Source: Antedon mediterranea (taxonomy: Eukaryota > Echinodermata > Crinoidea > Comatulida > Antedonidae). From it: DNA of 64,000 nt. The stretch lies in NCBI RefSeq assembly GCF_964355755.1, contig NC_092670.1:15251201-15315200 (forward strand). Direction: 5' to 3'. Below the pieces are notes generated by a model that was given only the letters and a program-made list of their open reading frames with translations, searched no databases and was not told where the DNA came from. Positions within the stretch are counted from its first letter, which is position 1; every line of letters starts with the position of its first letter. The position numbers were made by a program, and so were the translations under genes. This document shows, one piece after another, positions 1 through 10,300 of this stretch.

Positions 1-141
1 CATAGTAGGTAATTGCAATTATAATGCCAACATGAATATTTCTTCGTATAGCGCTCGTAACGAAAGCAATGAACTTTCTATTTCCAACAAGATCAGATAG
101 ATGTAAACACCAAGTCATGTTAATAAAAATAAACTACTTAC

Positions 142-1558
142 GCCATAATGAATTCTTTACGGTCTGCCGTATAATCCACGTATCCATCTAGAAGACTCCA
201 TCCCATTTCTTGTGAAATGGAAGTACATTCAAGTTTTAGTGGGGTTAAGATGGTCTGGTTGGTACCACAATCGATACATGTTAAAGCAAGAAGGTTTTCG
301 GCAATCAGGTTGTCTCCTATTTCGTTGCAATAGTATTCTGGGTAATAGTTAATCAACTGGAAAGATAGACGCCAGAAAACACGTACCTATTGAAAACAAA
401 TTCACATCATAATCAGGAATTATAACAAAATGATAATACTCTTTACTTTGGACGCAAGTAATTTGACCAATCACAACGTGATGGAGCATCCGAATTGTGG
501 ATTGTGATTGATTAAATAACTTGCGTTTATACTACTATTATTATTACTATTTAGGCGTACATAAGAAAATGAATATTTAAGTCCAACAGAAATAACATTG
601 AACTAAGATTATAAATGATAACAATGTCCAATGTTCAAATCCTACATACAGTGAACTTTTATATCGATTCGTGTTTCATTCATTCATTTATTCAATAGTA
701 TGTAGGCCACTGCCACAAATACAATAAGAGTTAATAATACATAATAATTACATTTAAGGAAGCCTAATAGTAATAGCAACATAATTATTAGTTCTCTTTT
801 TATATGCGAGTAAATTATTTTAAAACAATCAATATTTAAAAACAGACTTGAGAATACCACAGGGATACAATATTTTAAAAGCAACATATAAGAACATCAA
901 TAATACTATAAAAATTACTTGATACTGGTTCCAATAATTACTTAAATTATGCAAAAAAAACTGGCTAAAAAAATTTTTTTTCTGACTTTACTATGCTCAA
1001 TTGATTTCAATTAAGATTATTCAGCGTTATACAACCTGATCGAGTAAGGAACAACGGATTTTTTATATCTCTCGGTTCTACATCTGATAGATCATACAGA
1101 TCATTTATCTTGGAGCGCATTTTATGATAATTACTATATAACGGGTGTTTTGCATCTTCCTGATATATTTCTGGTTAAGACCTATAATATTTCATGACTA
1201 AAACCATCTATATCTTAACAAAGAATAAACCTAGTCTAGTCTAGAACTCACAGGTTAAAACCTATCAATGTACGACTTTTATAAACACAAATTATAGCAT
1301 AGGATTTGATCGAGGAATTGGGGAACTTATGAACTTAATTTAACTCACAGTTATTGTCCATACCAATATATAATGGGCAATGGATATACAATACAAAGAA
1401 CTACATAAATTATGCCTGTTCTCGAGTTTGTAAGAAAATCAAGGTACCTTAGCTTTTCCGAGTCTTTCATAGTAGAACGTACCGCCACGGTAGTGAGTAG
1501 CGTACACCTCAGCTACCATAAACACCATCGCTAAGAGCACCAAACTTCTCATGATTAC
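142..1558 (-). CDS. Copy 0: 5' exons of a secreted HYRGG/ZP-family gene (partial)
   Basis: Two coding exons of a gene transcribed right to left that leaves the window. Exon 1 is 1448-1558 with the ATG at 1552; it encodes a hydrophobic signal peptide (MRSLVLLAMVFMVAEVYA) followed by THYRGGTFYYERLGKAK. Exon 2 is 142-386 and encodes a module starting VRVFWRLSF with cysteine pairs (YYCNE, LTCIDCG, ECTS), ending ADRKEFIMA at a GC|GTAAG donor. The acceptor before exon 1 is CAG|GTAATC and the donor after it is AAG|GTACCT. Phases match copies A and B exactly, so this is a further paralogue of the cluster. The remaining exons should lie left of base 1. The role is unknown; by homology with the full copies it should be a secreted ZP-domain protein. 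Confidence 0.85.
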
Positions 1559-1960
1559 CTGTCAAAGGAAACAAACAAACTCTTGCAACTCTTACAAAGA
1601 ATTAACCAGGAGGATGCATTTTACCCTAAATCCAAGACTATCCCAAATAGTTATTATTTTGATTTGATCAGGGAAGAGTGAAATTACAATTATTGTAAGA
1701 AATTTGCACCTAAAAAAAAGAATGAGAATATAATTAAAAGCATCATTGTTACAAGCAGTAAAATTCCTTTTTCAACCTTATTTAAAACAACTTGACTAAT
1801 CAAATAAAAACGGAAAGCAGACAGGGAAAACAGACATAGAAATGCAATGATAGCCCATGAAAGTCAATAGTTAAAGTGGACTTGTTTCCAATGAGGTCCT
1901 TTAGAAAATATAAAAGAATTAAAAGAAACAGAAAAAAAAAACATTGAAGGAAAAACTTAC

Positions 1961-2038
1961 GGATTTGTCGAAACCGTTACCTCCTGTACCACACACACTC
2001 CGCAACTACTGTAGGTGAAATTCATTGGTCCTTTTATA
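1961..2038 (-). promoter_or_regulatory. TATA box and 5' non-coding exon of copy 0
   Basis: On the minus strand TATAAAAG (2031-2038) is followed about 30 nt on by a transcribed leader ending at a clear donor (TCC|GTAAG, exon end 1961). The same arrangement, with the same leader sequence, lies upstream of copy B. I infer a short non-coding first exon of about 45 nt, spliced to the exon carrying the ATG. The exact start site cannot be read from sequence. Confidence 0.6.
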
Positions 2039-3019
2039 CAGTTCATACATTGGTCCATGGGTCATTTAATTTGGTCACGTAATTGGACAAGTAATTAGAA
2101 GTATAATCATTCCATCAATTCTGTTGCGCTTCACAGACTTTTCTCATTTTTAAGTGCTGTTATTCAAAGTTGGGAGGCCTAAATCGATTTTACAGACCAC
2201 ATTTATTAAATAAATATTGAAATTAACTTATTAGCTAAAAGTCAAATTACTATTGGAGGTTAACAAATATGGAATAATTATTATTTTAGCTATGCATGGA
2301 CAGAGATCACAGAATTGAGTTGATGTTAATTCCACGTTGGAATTTCAAATAGCCTAAAAGTAGTTATTAGTTAGTAGCCTAATTTACCTTCAAGCGTATT
2401 AATTTTCTATTTCCAATAAAAAAAATGGGTTCTATGTTTACGAAACGTCAGGCTAGGCCTATAGCTAGTGTACGATGTTCTACGTTACCGATGTAAGGTT
2501 CCGGGGTCTAGGCCTAAGACGGCAAACGAGCGCGGACATTCAACGCGAGCTACTTTAACTTAGGTAGTGCATTACTGGTACTGGTACTGGTTTAAATAAC
2601 CGTCTCACAGAGACATCTGGTAGCCATTGACTTAAAGTTGGCATTTGTATGTGTTACTTTTAAATGTACAGTATGAGAGTGACTACTACCAAATTGCACA
2701 GTCACAAAACAACTTATAAAACAGTTCATATATATAGTTAAAACATTGCTGGGAATTATAAATTTCTGTTGAAGCAGGCTCCAATGAAGTTGCATCTAGT
2801 AAGTTGACTTTGTTGTACAACTCTATCAAGTACTGATGGTATCTTCCGACCTCTTCGTCATTGTTTCTCTCTTCTTATCATAATTTACCATAAAACGTAC
2901 ATTTAAGACAAGGAATGACCATGTTTTTAAAGTAATGTATATCCATTATTTTTTTTTAAACGTCAACAAATTGTAGGGATGGATCTTTAATTATTATTGT
3001 CTTGTTTTGTAGTAAACAT
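2039..3019. other. Gene-free spacer upstream of copy 0
   Basis: No supported gene. The part up to about 2,300 aligns by eye with sequence upstream of copy B; the rest is AT-rich unique-looking sequence with two AGGCCTA words. Short open frames here have no recognisable domain. Confidence 0.5.
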
Positions 3020-3304
3020 TATGGTAAAACAGAAATAATATCACGTTCTTCTTCAAATATAGCGTCTGGAACAGTTACCACTTTTCAATTCAGCACAACT
3101 GGAATTACTTCCGACTTAAGCCGATTTTCCACTAGGCGAATTTGTTCGCGCGAATCGAAGGCGTCAGCTAATACGCATGCGTAGAGAAGGATTTGGAAGA
3201 CGTAAACATGAATACACATGCGTACAAGCGTTCGATTCGCGCGAACAAATTCGCCTAGTGGAAAATCGGCTTTACTTGACACAATCTAAACTCTTACCAA
3301 GCAC
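3020..3304 (-). pseudogene. Relic of a last exon (E14) of another cluster copy
   Basis: Read on the minus strand and skipping 3119-3271, this aligns with exon E14 of copy C: a TTAG|GTG acceptor, then sequence equivalent to KIVSCK, then CAELKSGNCSRR, then a frame break and stop. The furin-like RRRR run is lost to a small deletion and the downstream acidic tail is out of frame. No other exons of this copy are found between here and 7,374, so the rest was deleted. A MITE splits the relic. It marks a former gene between copies 0 and A. Confidence 0.75.
3119..3271. mobile_element. 153-bp MITE with perfect 41-bp terminal inverted repeats
   Basis: Left arm 3119-3159 begins AGCCGATTTTCCACTAGGCG; right arm 3231-3271 is its exact reverse complement over 41 bases. 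It is flanked by TTA (3116-3118) and TTA (3272-3274). A 3-bp TTA/TAA duplication is typical of PIF/Harbinger elements. It has no coding capacity, so it is non-autonomous. A related single arm occurs near 53,090. Confidence 0.85.
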
Positions 3305-3719
3305 CTAACAAAAGAAAATAGGTTACTAGAATCTATCCAATCTATTGTCAGCGAATTGCAAATACTTAACATCCAATGTAAATTCATATTCTTGATCTAT
3401 AAAGAATACATTTTGTATACATTTTGAAATACATTAACATGTAACTTAGGAATGAACAAACCCTGTTATAAATAGGCCAGGAGCCAGTCTACTATTATTT
3501 TTGCAAGTAGGCCTTCTGTAGCTTTAAAAGGTATTTCAAGTTTTATAATACTAAAAGTATAATACTAAGTGCACAAATAAAATGTCTAAAAGCAGTAAAA
3601 AATTGACAATTTCAGAATACTGTACTGGTTCGTTTACTACTACAGTATAGTAACACACCAGTGACATTTTACCTAGAACCAAATTAAACTAATATCCAGA
3701 GCAATTCTGAGGCACCAAA

Positions 3720-4351
3720 TAGTGGGGAACCTAATGTTCCAAATATCAATTCCGTGAGATTTTAATGCTCAAGTTGAGTTCTTGGCAGTTTTGGAATCCT
3801 TAGGACTAGTAGAATTCATTGCAACTGGGGTCAATTTTTCCCGACCCTATTTTGGCCGCCATATTGGATTTCAAAATGGCCCCCATTTTGTACTCAAAAC
3901 TGATAGTAGTTCCTATTTTAAACCACGTACGAACGTAATTTGTGTGACAAATCTTACAATATTATGATAAATCAGTCATATGGTACAATTTATAATAATA
4001 GCATATGGCAACCATATTGGATTCTAAGATGGCCGCTATGAAAAACGTATATAATGTATGCATTTATATATTTAATCATCACATTATGGCTGCCATATGC
4101 TATTATTATAAATTTGACCATTGGACTGATTTATCATAATATTGTAAGATTTGTCACACAAATTACGTTCGTACGTGGTTTAAAATAGGAGCTACTATCA
4201 GTTTTGAGTAAATCTAATATGGTGGCCAAAAAATGGTCAGGAAGAATTGGCCCCAGTTGCAATGGAGTCTACTAGTCCTAATGATTCCAAAACTGCCAAG
4301 AACTCACCTTGAGCATTAAAATATCACGGAATTACATTAGGTTCTCCACTA
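3720..4351. mobile_element. Long foldback MITE, TA-flanked
   Basis: The left end TAGTGGGGAACCTAATGT and the right end ACATTAGGTTCTCCACTA are near-perfect inverted repeats. Pairing continues inward for nearly 300 bases per arm around a centre near 4,030-4,060. No coding capacity. The TA at both ends would fit a Tc1/mariner-type target, which is inference. A copy at the same relative place lies in the right duplication unit. Confidence 0.75.
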
Positions 4352-4647
4352 AAAGATGTATAACGCTCTTGTTTTATTTTTGAACGAAGGTTTGAATGAT
4401 AATATACGGAGAGCCGTGTAATGCTGATTGATTATAAAAAGCTTCGACCTAATTTTTAAACATAGATGAGATCCGTGTATGATTTGTAGAAGCGTTTTTA
4501 GCATTCACTCCGTGTGAAAATTGACCAATATCTATCGTCATGGGCATCACCTAGGCATAGAGGAGTTCCTCAAAGCTCCTGAATGATCGACCCACTTTTG
4601 ATCATCGTCTATATTATCATTATTATTATCATCATCATCATTATTTA

Positions 4648-4880
4648 CCACCTCCGCCAAGGAGGTATATGTAATCGATCGCGTGTGTTTGTTTGTTTGT
4701 TTGTTTGTTGGCAGGATTACTCAAAAAGTAATTACAAGATCTTTCCCAAAATGAAAATACAGATAGATATGCGGTCAAGGACCACTCCATTAAATTTTGG
4801 AAGCAATTATTCTGGACCACTTTTTAGAATTATTTTCATACCTGCTAGTGTTAAAAGATAGTACAGAATTTTCAAAGCTG
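4648..4880. repeat. Dispersed repeat beginning CCTCCGCCAAGGAGG
   Basis: The start CCTCCGCCAAGGAGGT is followed by a GTTT run, GGCAGGATTACTCAAAAAGT and AAGGACCACTCC. Other copies lie at 33,962-34,195 (its duplicate), 23,165-23,392 (reverse orientation) and about 59,137-59,330 (diverged). It is non-coding and interspersed; class unknown. Confidence 0.6.
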
Positions 4881-5283
4881 GTGAGCAGGTAACGAGTAAA
4901 CTCAAATTGCATTTTCTCGAGAACTACTTGTCTGAAAAACTTTTTTGTTCAAGAGGCAAGAATTATAATTTGTGGTTTGTAATTTTAAAACATAATTAGA
5001 TTTAATGTACACGTTTTTCGAGTAGTTTAAAAAAGCTATTTCTTTTCAAATTCATTGTTTGTTTTTCGGGTTGCTGTTCTATTGTTAGTCAGCTGAAGCT
5101 ATTGTTAGTTGAAAGGCTGGTTACATAAAATAACTATCCCACCAAACTCGCATACTGTACACATGCTTGTAGTGAAGTTAGTCTAAATCACACACAATTT
5201 TTCCGGAGACTAAATCTTATGTAGAAGAATGTTACAGTAGGTGGAACTTTGCACTCTCGGAGTGGCTTTCTAGTTATTATTAT

Positions 5284-5371
5284 GAGTGAGTAGAGCAAAG
5301 CGGTTTAAGACAGTGAAACCGTAATACCCTACCATATTAATATCGGCAAGGTTTCGATCCTCACTCGCTCC
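5284..5371 (+). repeat. tRNA-like sequence (SINE head or tRNA pseudogene)
   Basis: A GAGTGAG 5' arm can pair with CTCACTC near the 3' end. GAGCAAAGCGGTTTAAGAC resembles an A box and D arm, and AAGGTTTCGATCC resembles a B box and T loop. The length fits a long-variable-arm tRNA, but no clean anticodon arm folds, so it is probably not functional. Duplicated at 34,600-34,687. Confidence 0.4.
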
Positions 5372-7303
5372 ATGGTTCTGGTGTTAGAACTATAGTTTTC
5401 TCGTGCACTTTAAAGAATCTAGTACATTTTTCGAGACAAGCTACGATGGTGTGTCATCATGCTTCACTTTTTTGCGCGTTTATTAGATCTGTTTATTGAA
5501 TATGGATGTCTTGTCTGGTATACCAGTTTTACTAATGAGTCTAAACAACTTGAAAGGATCAAAATGAAGCTCCCTGCCCCGTCCCGTCTTCAGAGGCCAT
5601 CAATGCTTAGTGCAACATACTTTAATAAAGTATAAAATAACACCGTCTCCGTTCTCTTTTAAAAGTAGCCCCGACTCATAATTATAACTTACGTAGATAT
5701 TTGAAATCTCGTCTGTTGTAACTTCAATCACATACATTTGAGATTGCCGTACAGCTTAATTCAATTGAATTGAAAAACTGGCGTTGCGAGCAAACAGGTC
5801 ATCACCTTTCACTAAGCATATAGATATATCTCTATGCACTAAGAAATGTAGCTCATGCATTCCTAGTTCAAGTGACCGAGGCTCAATCAAAAGAAATGGT
5901 TGAAAGTGATGTATTTTTTTAGAATTATGATTGAAAATGGTTGAAAATATTAAAATATGTTTGTTTTATTTGTTTGGCTTATAATTTACTTTTTCAAAAA
6001 AGGGAAGAAGACAATGATAAAAAAAATACCATTTCTGATCCGAACCTATTCATTTTAACATAAATATGAATATCGGCGTTCTGAACAATTTGATACTATC
6101 AATACTATTTTATGTCAACCTGTTTTTGGATGGGACATCATTTAAATTGAGATCCTAATATGTCAAAATTCCTACTTTCGGTCATTGTTTGCAAAAGGAA
6201 ACTGCTATTAGAGTGAATATAAAAATTCATAAGAGTACGTTCTTTGGCACCAAAATTATATTTCTACATCTGTTAATTATCGAGGACTGCAAATGCACCA
6301 AAATACGGGAACAATTTTGTAAAAATGTAAATGAAATTACGTCAAAGGTCAAAAACTATAATTTCCTGTAAATGTTGGCCAAACTGTCGCATTACCATAT
6401 CAATGTGGTATTCTGCATAATTTCGAAACTAAAGCTTCGATGCCATACCGGTTATTGAGCTATGGATCCCATTTAAAAGCAAGGTAATGTATCAAAAGTC
6501 CTACTTTCGGTCATTTTCTACAAAAAACTTTCTGAGTACTTTGGTACAAAAATTGTATTTCTTCTAGTCCCTGAGAAATGAAATGAATTACTTAACATAG
6601 GCCTACTTAAATCCAACATGGCCGACTAAATGGGTAAAAAAACAACTTGATCTGGTAAATAGACATACTTGGGAATGGAAAAAAACAATATTTAAAATAT
6701 ATACCTCAGGAGTGCATGGGAACCCACATTTCCTACTAGACTAACAGTAGTAGTACAATAAAAATAGTTTAAAATATCAAGAACCGTCGATACACTAGAC
6801 TGCTATTAAAGATGACATTTTATTTTTATTTATTTATTATTGTTTACCCTTTTTTCGTTTCAACATTTTTAAACGCAGAAGAAATACTGTATTTGTTATA
6901 TATATCGGTATATCTTACTGAAATATCAACCATGTTTTACTGTTTGTTATTCATAGTTAAATACAGCTTATAAGAGTGTAATAAAAAAGGAAACGGATTG
7001 AAATTAACCAAATTGCTCAAAAGCCAGAGCTTCCGGGGAATTAATAAATGTCACAATCAACATCTTCGTAACCTTAATTTCGATTTTACCTGCTCTCATT
7101 ATACACTAGAAACTATTTACGTCTTCATTCATAATGAACGGGCACAATTTGTTTTCACAATTGGCAGCGAATTCTAGGTCCAAACAGTATATATGTGTCG
7201 TCAGTCGTAGGTTGCCGAAAATCGTGTTAATCCATATCATTTTCATTGCATTATGTAAATTCAGAAAAAAAACCAAAAAATAACATTTAAACTTTGTAAA
7301 ACA
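5372..7303. other. Gene-free 3' flank of copy A
   Basis: AT-rich sequence with no supported gene, present almost unchanged in the right duplication unit (about 34,690-36,610). It contains only short open frames and simple A/T runs. Confidence 0.5.
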
Positions 7304-7309
7304 TTTATT
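7304..7309 (-). terminator. Polyadenylation signal of copy A
   Basis: AATAAA on the minus strand, about 65 nt past the stop codon at 7374-7376. Duplicated at 36,612-36,617. Confidence 0.6.
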
Positions 7310-7373
7310 TCAGTAAACAGAAGTCATCGGTTATAGGTTATTTATCATTGATCTTTTGGATTTGATTCATATG

Positions 7374-10300
7374 TTACATTCTAAATGTCATAAAGGTATC
7401 GATTTCCTCTTCAAACGTGCTGATACTTCGCCGACGTCTGGAGCAGTTACCACGCTTGATCTCAGCACAACGTGAACTACTTGCTTCAGGTTTACACGAT
7501 ACCATCTTACATTTCAAAAATACCTAGACAAAAAACAAATGTTGTATGAATAAATAGCAAATCTCAACAGTCTCGAATAATACAGTATTAGAAAATATCA
7601 ATGCAATAGTATTTTTTTGTTATGTAATATAACATCCCACTACCCCACACTCTCTCTTTGATTATGGGTTAGTTGCAATATAAAGTGTTTGATGATAGGT
7701 CAGTTTTCATAACAGTAAATGTCATCACTATTTTTAAACAAAGACTCTTACCTCGTTAGTTAAGCCATATTGCAGGAATCCAAATGATTTAATAGAGAAG
7801 CGGTGATCCAAGCCAGAAGGAATAAAACTGACGGATGAGTCTACACCACACCTAAATAATCAAGAAAGAAGATCATTACTTTAATTATAGAAGTCATAGT
7901 CATATATACTTTATTGTCCATTTAAAAAACAGAAATGTGATTTGAAAACTGGCAAAATATAAAAATATAAAATACAATTTCCAAAAACACACACAAAAAG
8001 TTAAGAGGCTAAAAATTGTTAAAATTAGATAAAAATTATCGGTTACATTTTACCTTTGTACGAGTTATATAAGTGTATAGCATTAGGTACAAACGAGCAC
8101 CTAAACCGTTTTGTTTTGGTATTAAGTGCACGTAGTCTTATGCCAGAATTCATGAGAGCAAATTGTTTGTGAAGAGGATGTGTTTCATCATCAATGATAC
8201 TTTTTACTTTTTTTAACACATTTTCTTTATACAAGGATTCAACATCAGGTAAGTGCTCTCCTACTAGTCTAATTGCTCTATTTCCTATTCGATTAAGTTT
8301 AATTTTATCTTTTTGCATTGTATTACCATAAAAACAAACATTACAAAAAAGTATTACACTGAGAATTACAGAGTTATAAAACAATTTAAGTATAGTTTTG
8401 TCAATTTGTAGGTACTTCATTTTTCTTAAAATAAACATCCTTTGGTTGGCTTTGCATGTGGCTTTATTTACATTATTTATCCAATTTAGCTTATTGTCAA
8501 TTATACAACCCAGATATTTGTACTCATTTACTACTTCAATCTCATTTTCATTTATAATCAGAGGTTCTAAGGGTTCTTTAATTTTCCTAAAATCAATTTG
8601 CATTTCTTTTGTTTTCTTTATGTTTAGTTTCAGGTTGTTATTGCAGCACCAGTGATAAAAATCACATCCTAGTTGTCTATAGCTTGTTTCATCATTGCCA
8701 GTAATGTATCCAGTGATGACTGTGTCATCTGCATATTTTACTATACAACATTCATTTGAATTGGCTCTGAAACTGCTGGTGAACAGTGAAAACAACATTG
8801 GGGAGATAACAGACCCTTGTGGCGTGCCAATGCTAACAGAATAATGTGTTCTTATGCACTGTTGAAAATCAAAGTCTTGTCATGTGTCTTTTTGTAATTC
8901 ATTACAAAAAAATATGAAAATTGTTCAACAGAATTCCACAATGGGACACGCAGGGGAAGTTCACGTAAAGAAAATTACATGCCAGAGATGTCCAAATAAT
9001 TATCAAGTCAAATGAAATCAAAATCTTCTTTCTTGTATTACAATTATAATACAATTAATATTCAGTAATAGTATAGTTAATAGATAATAATTATCTGAAA
9101 AAATATATAATACATAATAAGCTAAATGAGTAAAAAATATGAAGACAATTGTAGTAAAAGTATATAAATATAAACACCTTACCCGTTTTCAATGAATGTG
9201 TATTTCTTGTCATTCTCTGTGCATGTTCCAAATTTAGCCATTGCTTTGCAGCTTTCAATGGCAACGTCCTTCGAAGATGTGCTCTGCGCAGAAAAGTACA
9301 AGGTTTCTTTGAGTTCAACTGATGCAGTTCCAGTGATGTCTGTTCTGTAACTTGAGTCTTCATACATCTTAAGATAAGTCTTAAACTCTCCAGTTGCTTT
9401 GTATTTTTCGGGTTTTACTGCTGCCACTGGTTTGAAGAATACGTCATTAACCTTAAGTCCTCTCATTTCACAAATAATTTGCATCTCAACCTTATGCTTT
9501 GCTCGGGTTACTGGTGCACCTGGGAAGATTGGTTTCGGGTCGTCTCTGATTGTGTTGTAGAATTTAGTTTTCGATTTTGATGAACGCTTGAAAAAAAAGC
9601 AAACTGAATATACAGACATGTTTTAAATACATGTATTCCTAATAACATAACTTATACATGTATATAGATATAACTATATCAACTAAAGACAGAGTTAAGT
9701 TCAATTGACGTCGATTTAAAAAAAAGGAAGCTAAGTAGATTCCATATTTTTACGCAATGGCCAATAAAAGACTGTACGCGTAACATATTACAGCATTTTG
9801 ATTGAAAACTAAATATATTGAAATTAAACGTGTATTTCACCAATAAATGCATTACAAGTTGACGCATTCCAATGAGTTTTAGTCCTCTATTATTGTTGCT
9901 CTTTTGGTGCTCCATAGATACAGAAATATTGAACAACTATTATTACTATCTACTAAATATTTTTTTATTTTACGTATCTCCTCCAAAACCACTGAACGGT
10001 ACGTGCTCACATTTGGCACACAGATGTTTATTGATGGACTGCACACGATAGGCTATGTCACTTTCCTGAATTCTAAGGAGAAACGCTAAAAAAGGCAAAA
10101 AATATCAGTAATTTGACGTCTCAGCGACCGTGTTACGTCACTGTAAAAATTACGCAACCTCCTCTTTGTGTAGCGCCATGGCCGGATGGATCTACAAATA
10201 CCATGCCAGGCCGCCAAAACACCACTCTTTAGTCAACCGTATCTAATGATCACGTCGTTGAAGTTTATACACATAGTTTGAACAGAATGATTTTTGTAAA

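Noticed and set aside
3782-3967. 61-codon open frame, repeated at 33,097-33,282
   Set aside because: It lies inside one arm of the foldback element and its repetition reflects the segmental duplication; no domain.
5284-5371. Functional tRNA gene
   Set aside because: The arms pair partly, but no anticodon stem-loop of normal geometry forms and the flanks show no T-run terminator.
8398-8655. 85-codon plus-strand frame (also 37,706-37,963)
   Set aside because: Exact antisense shadow of the LINE RT frame.
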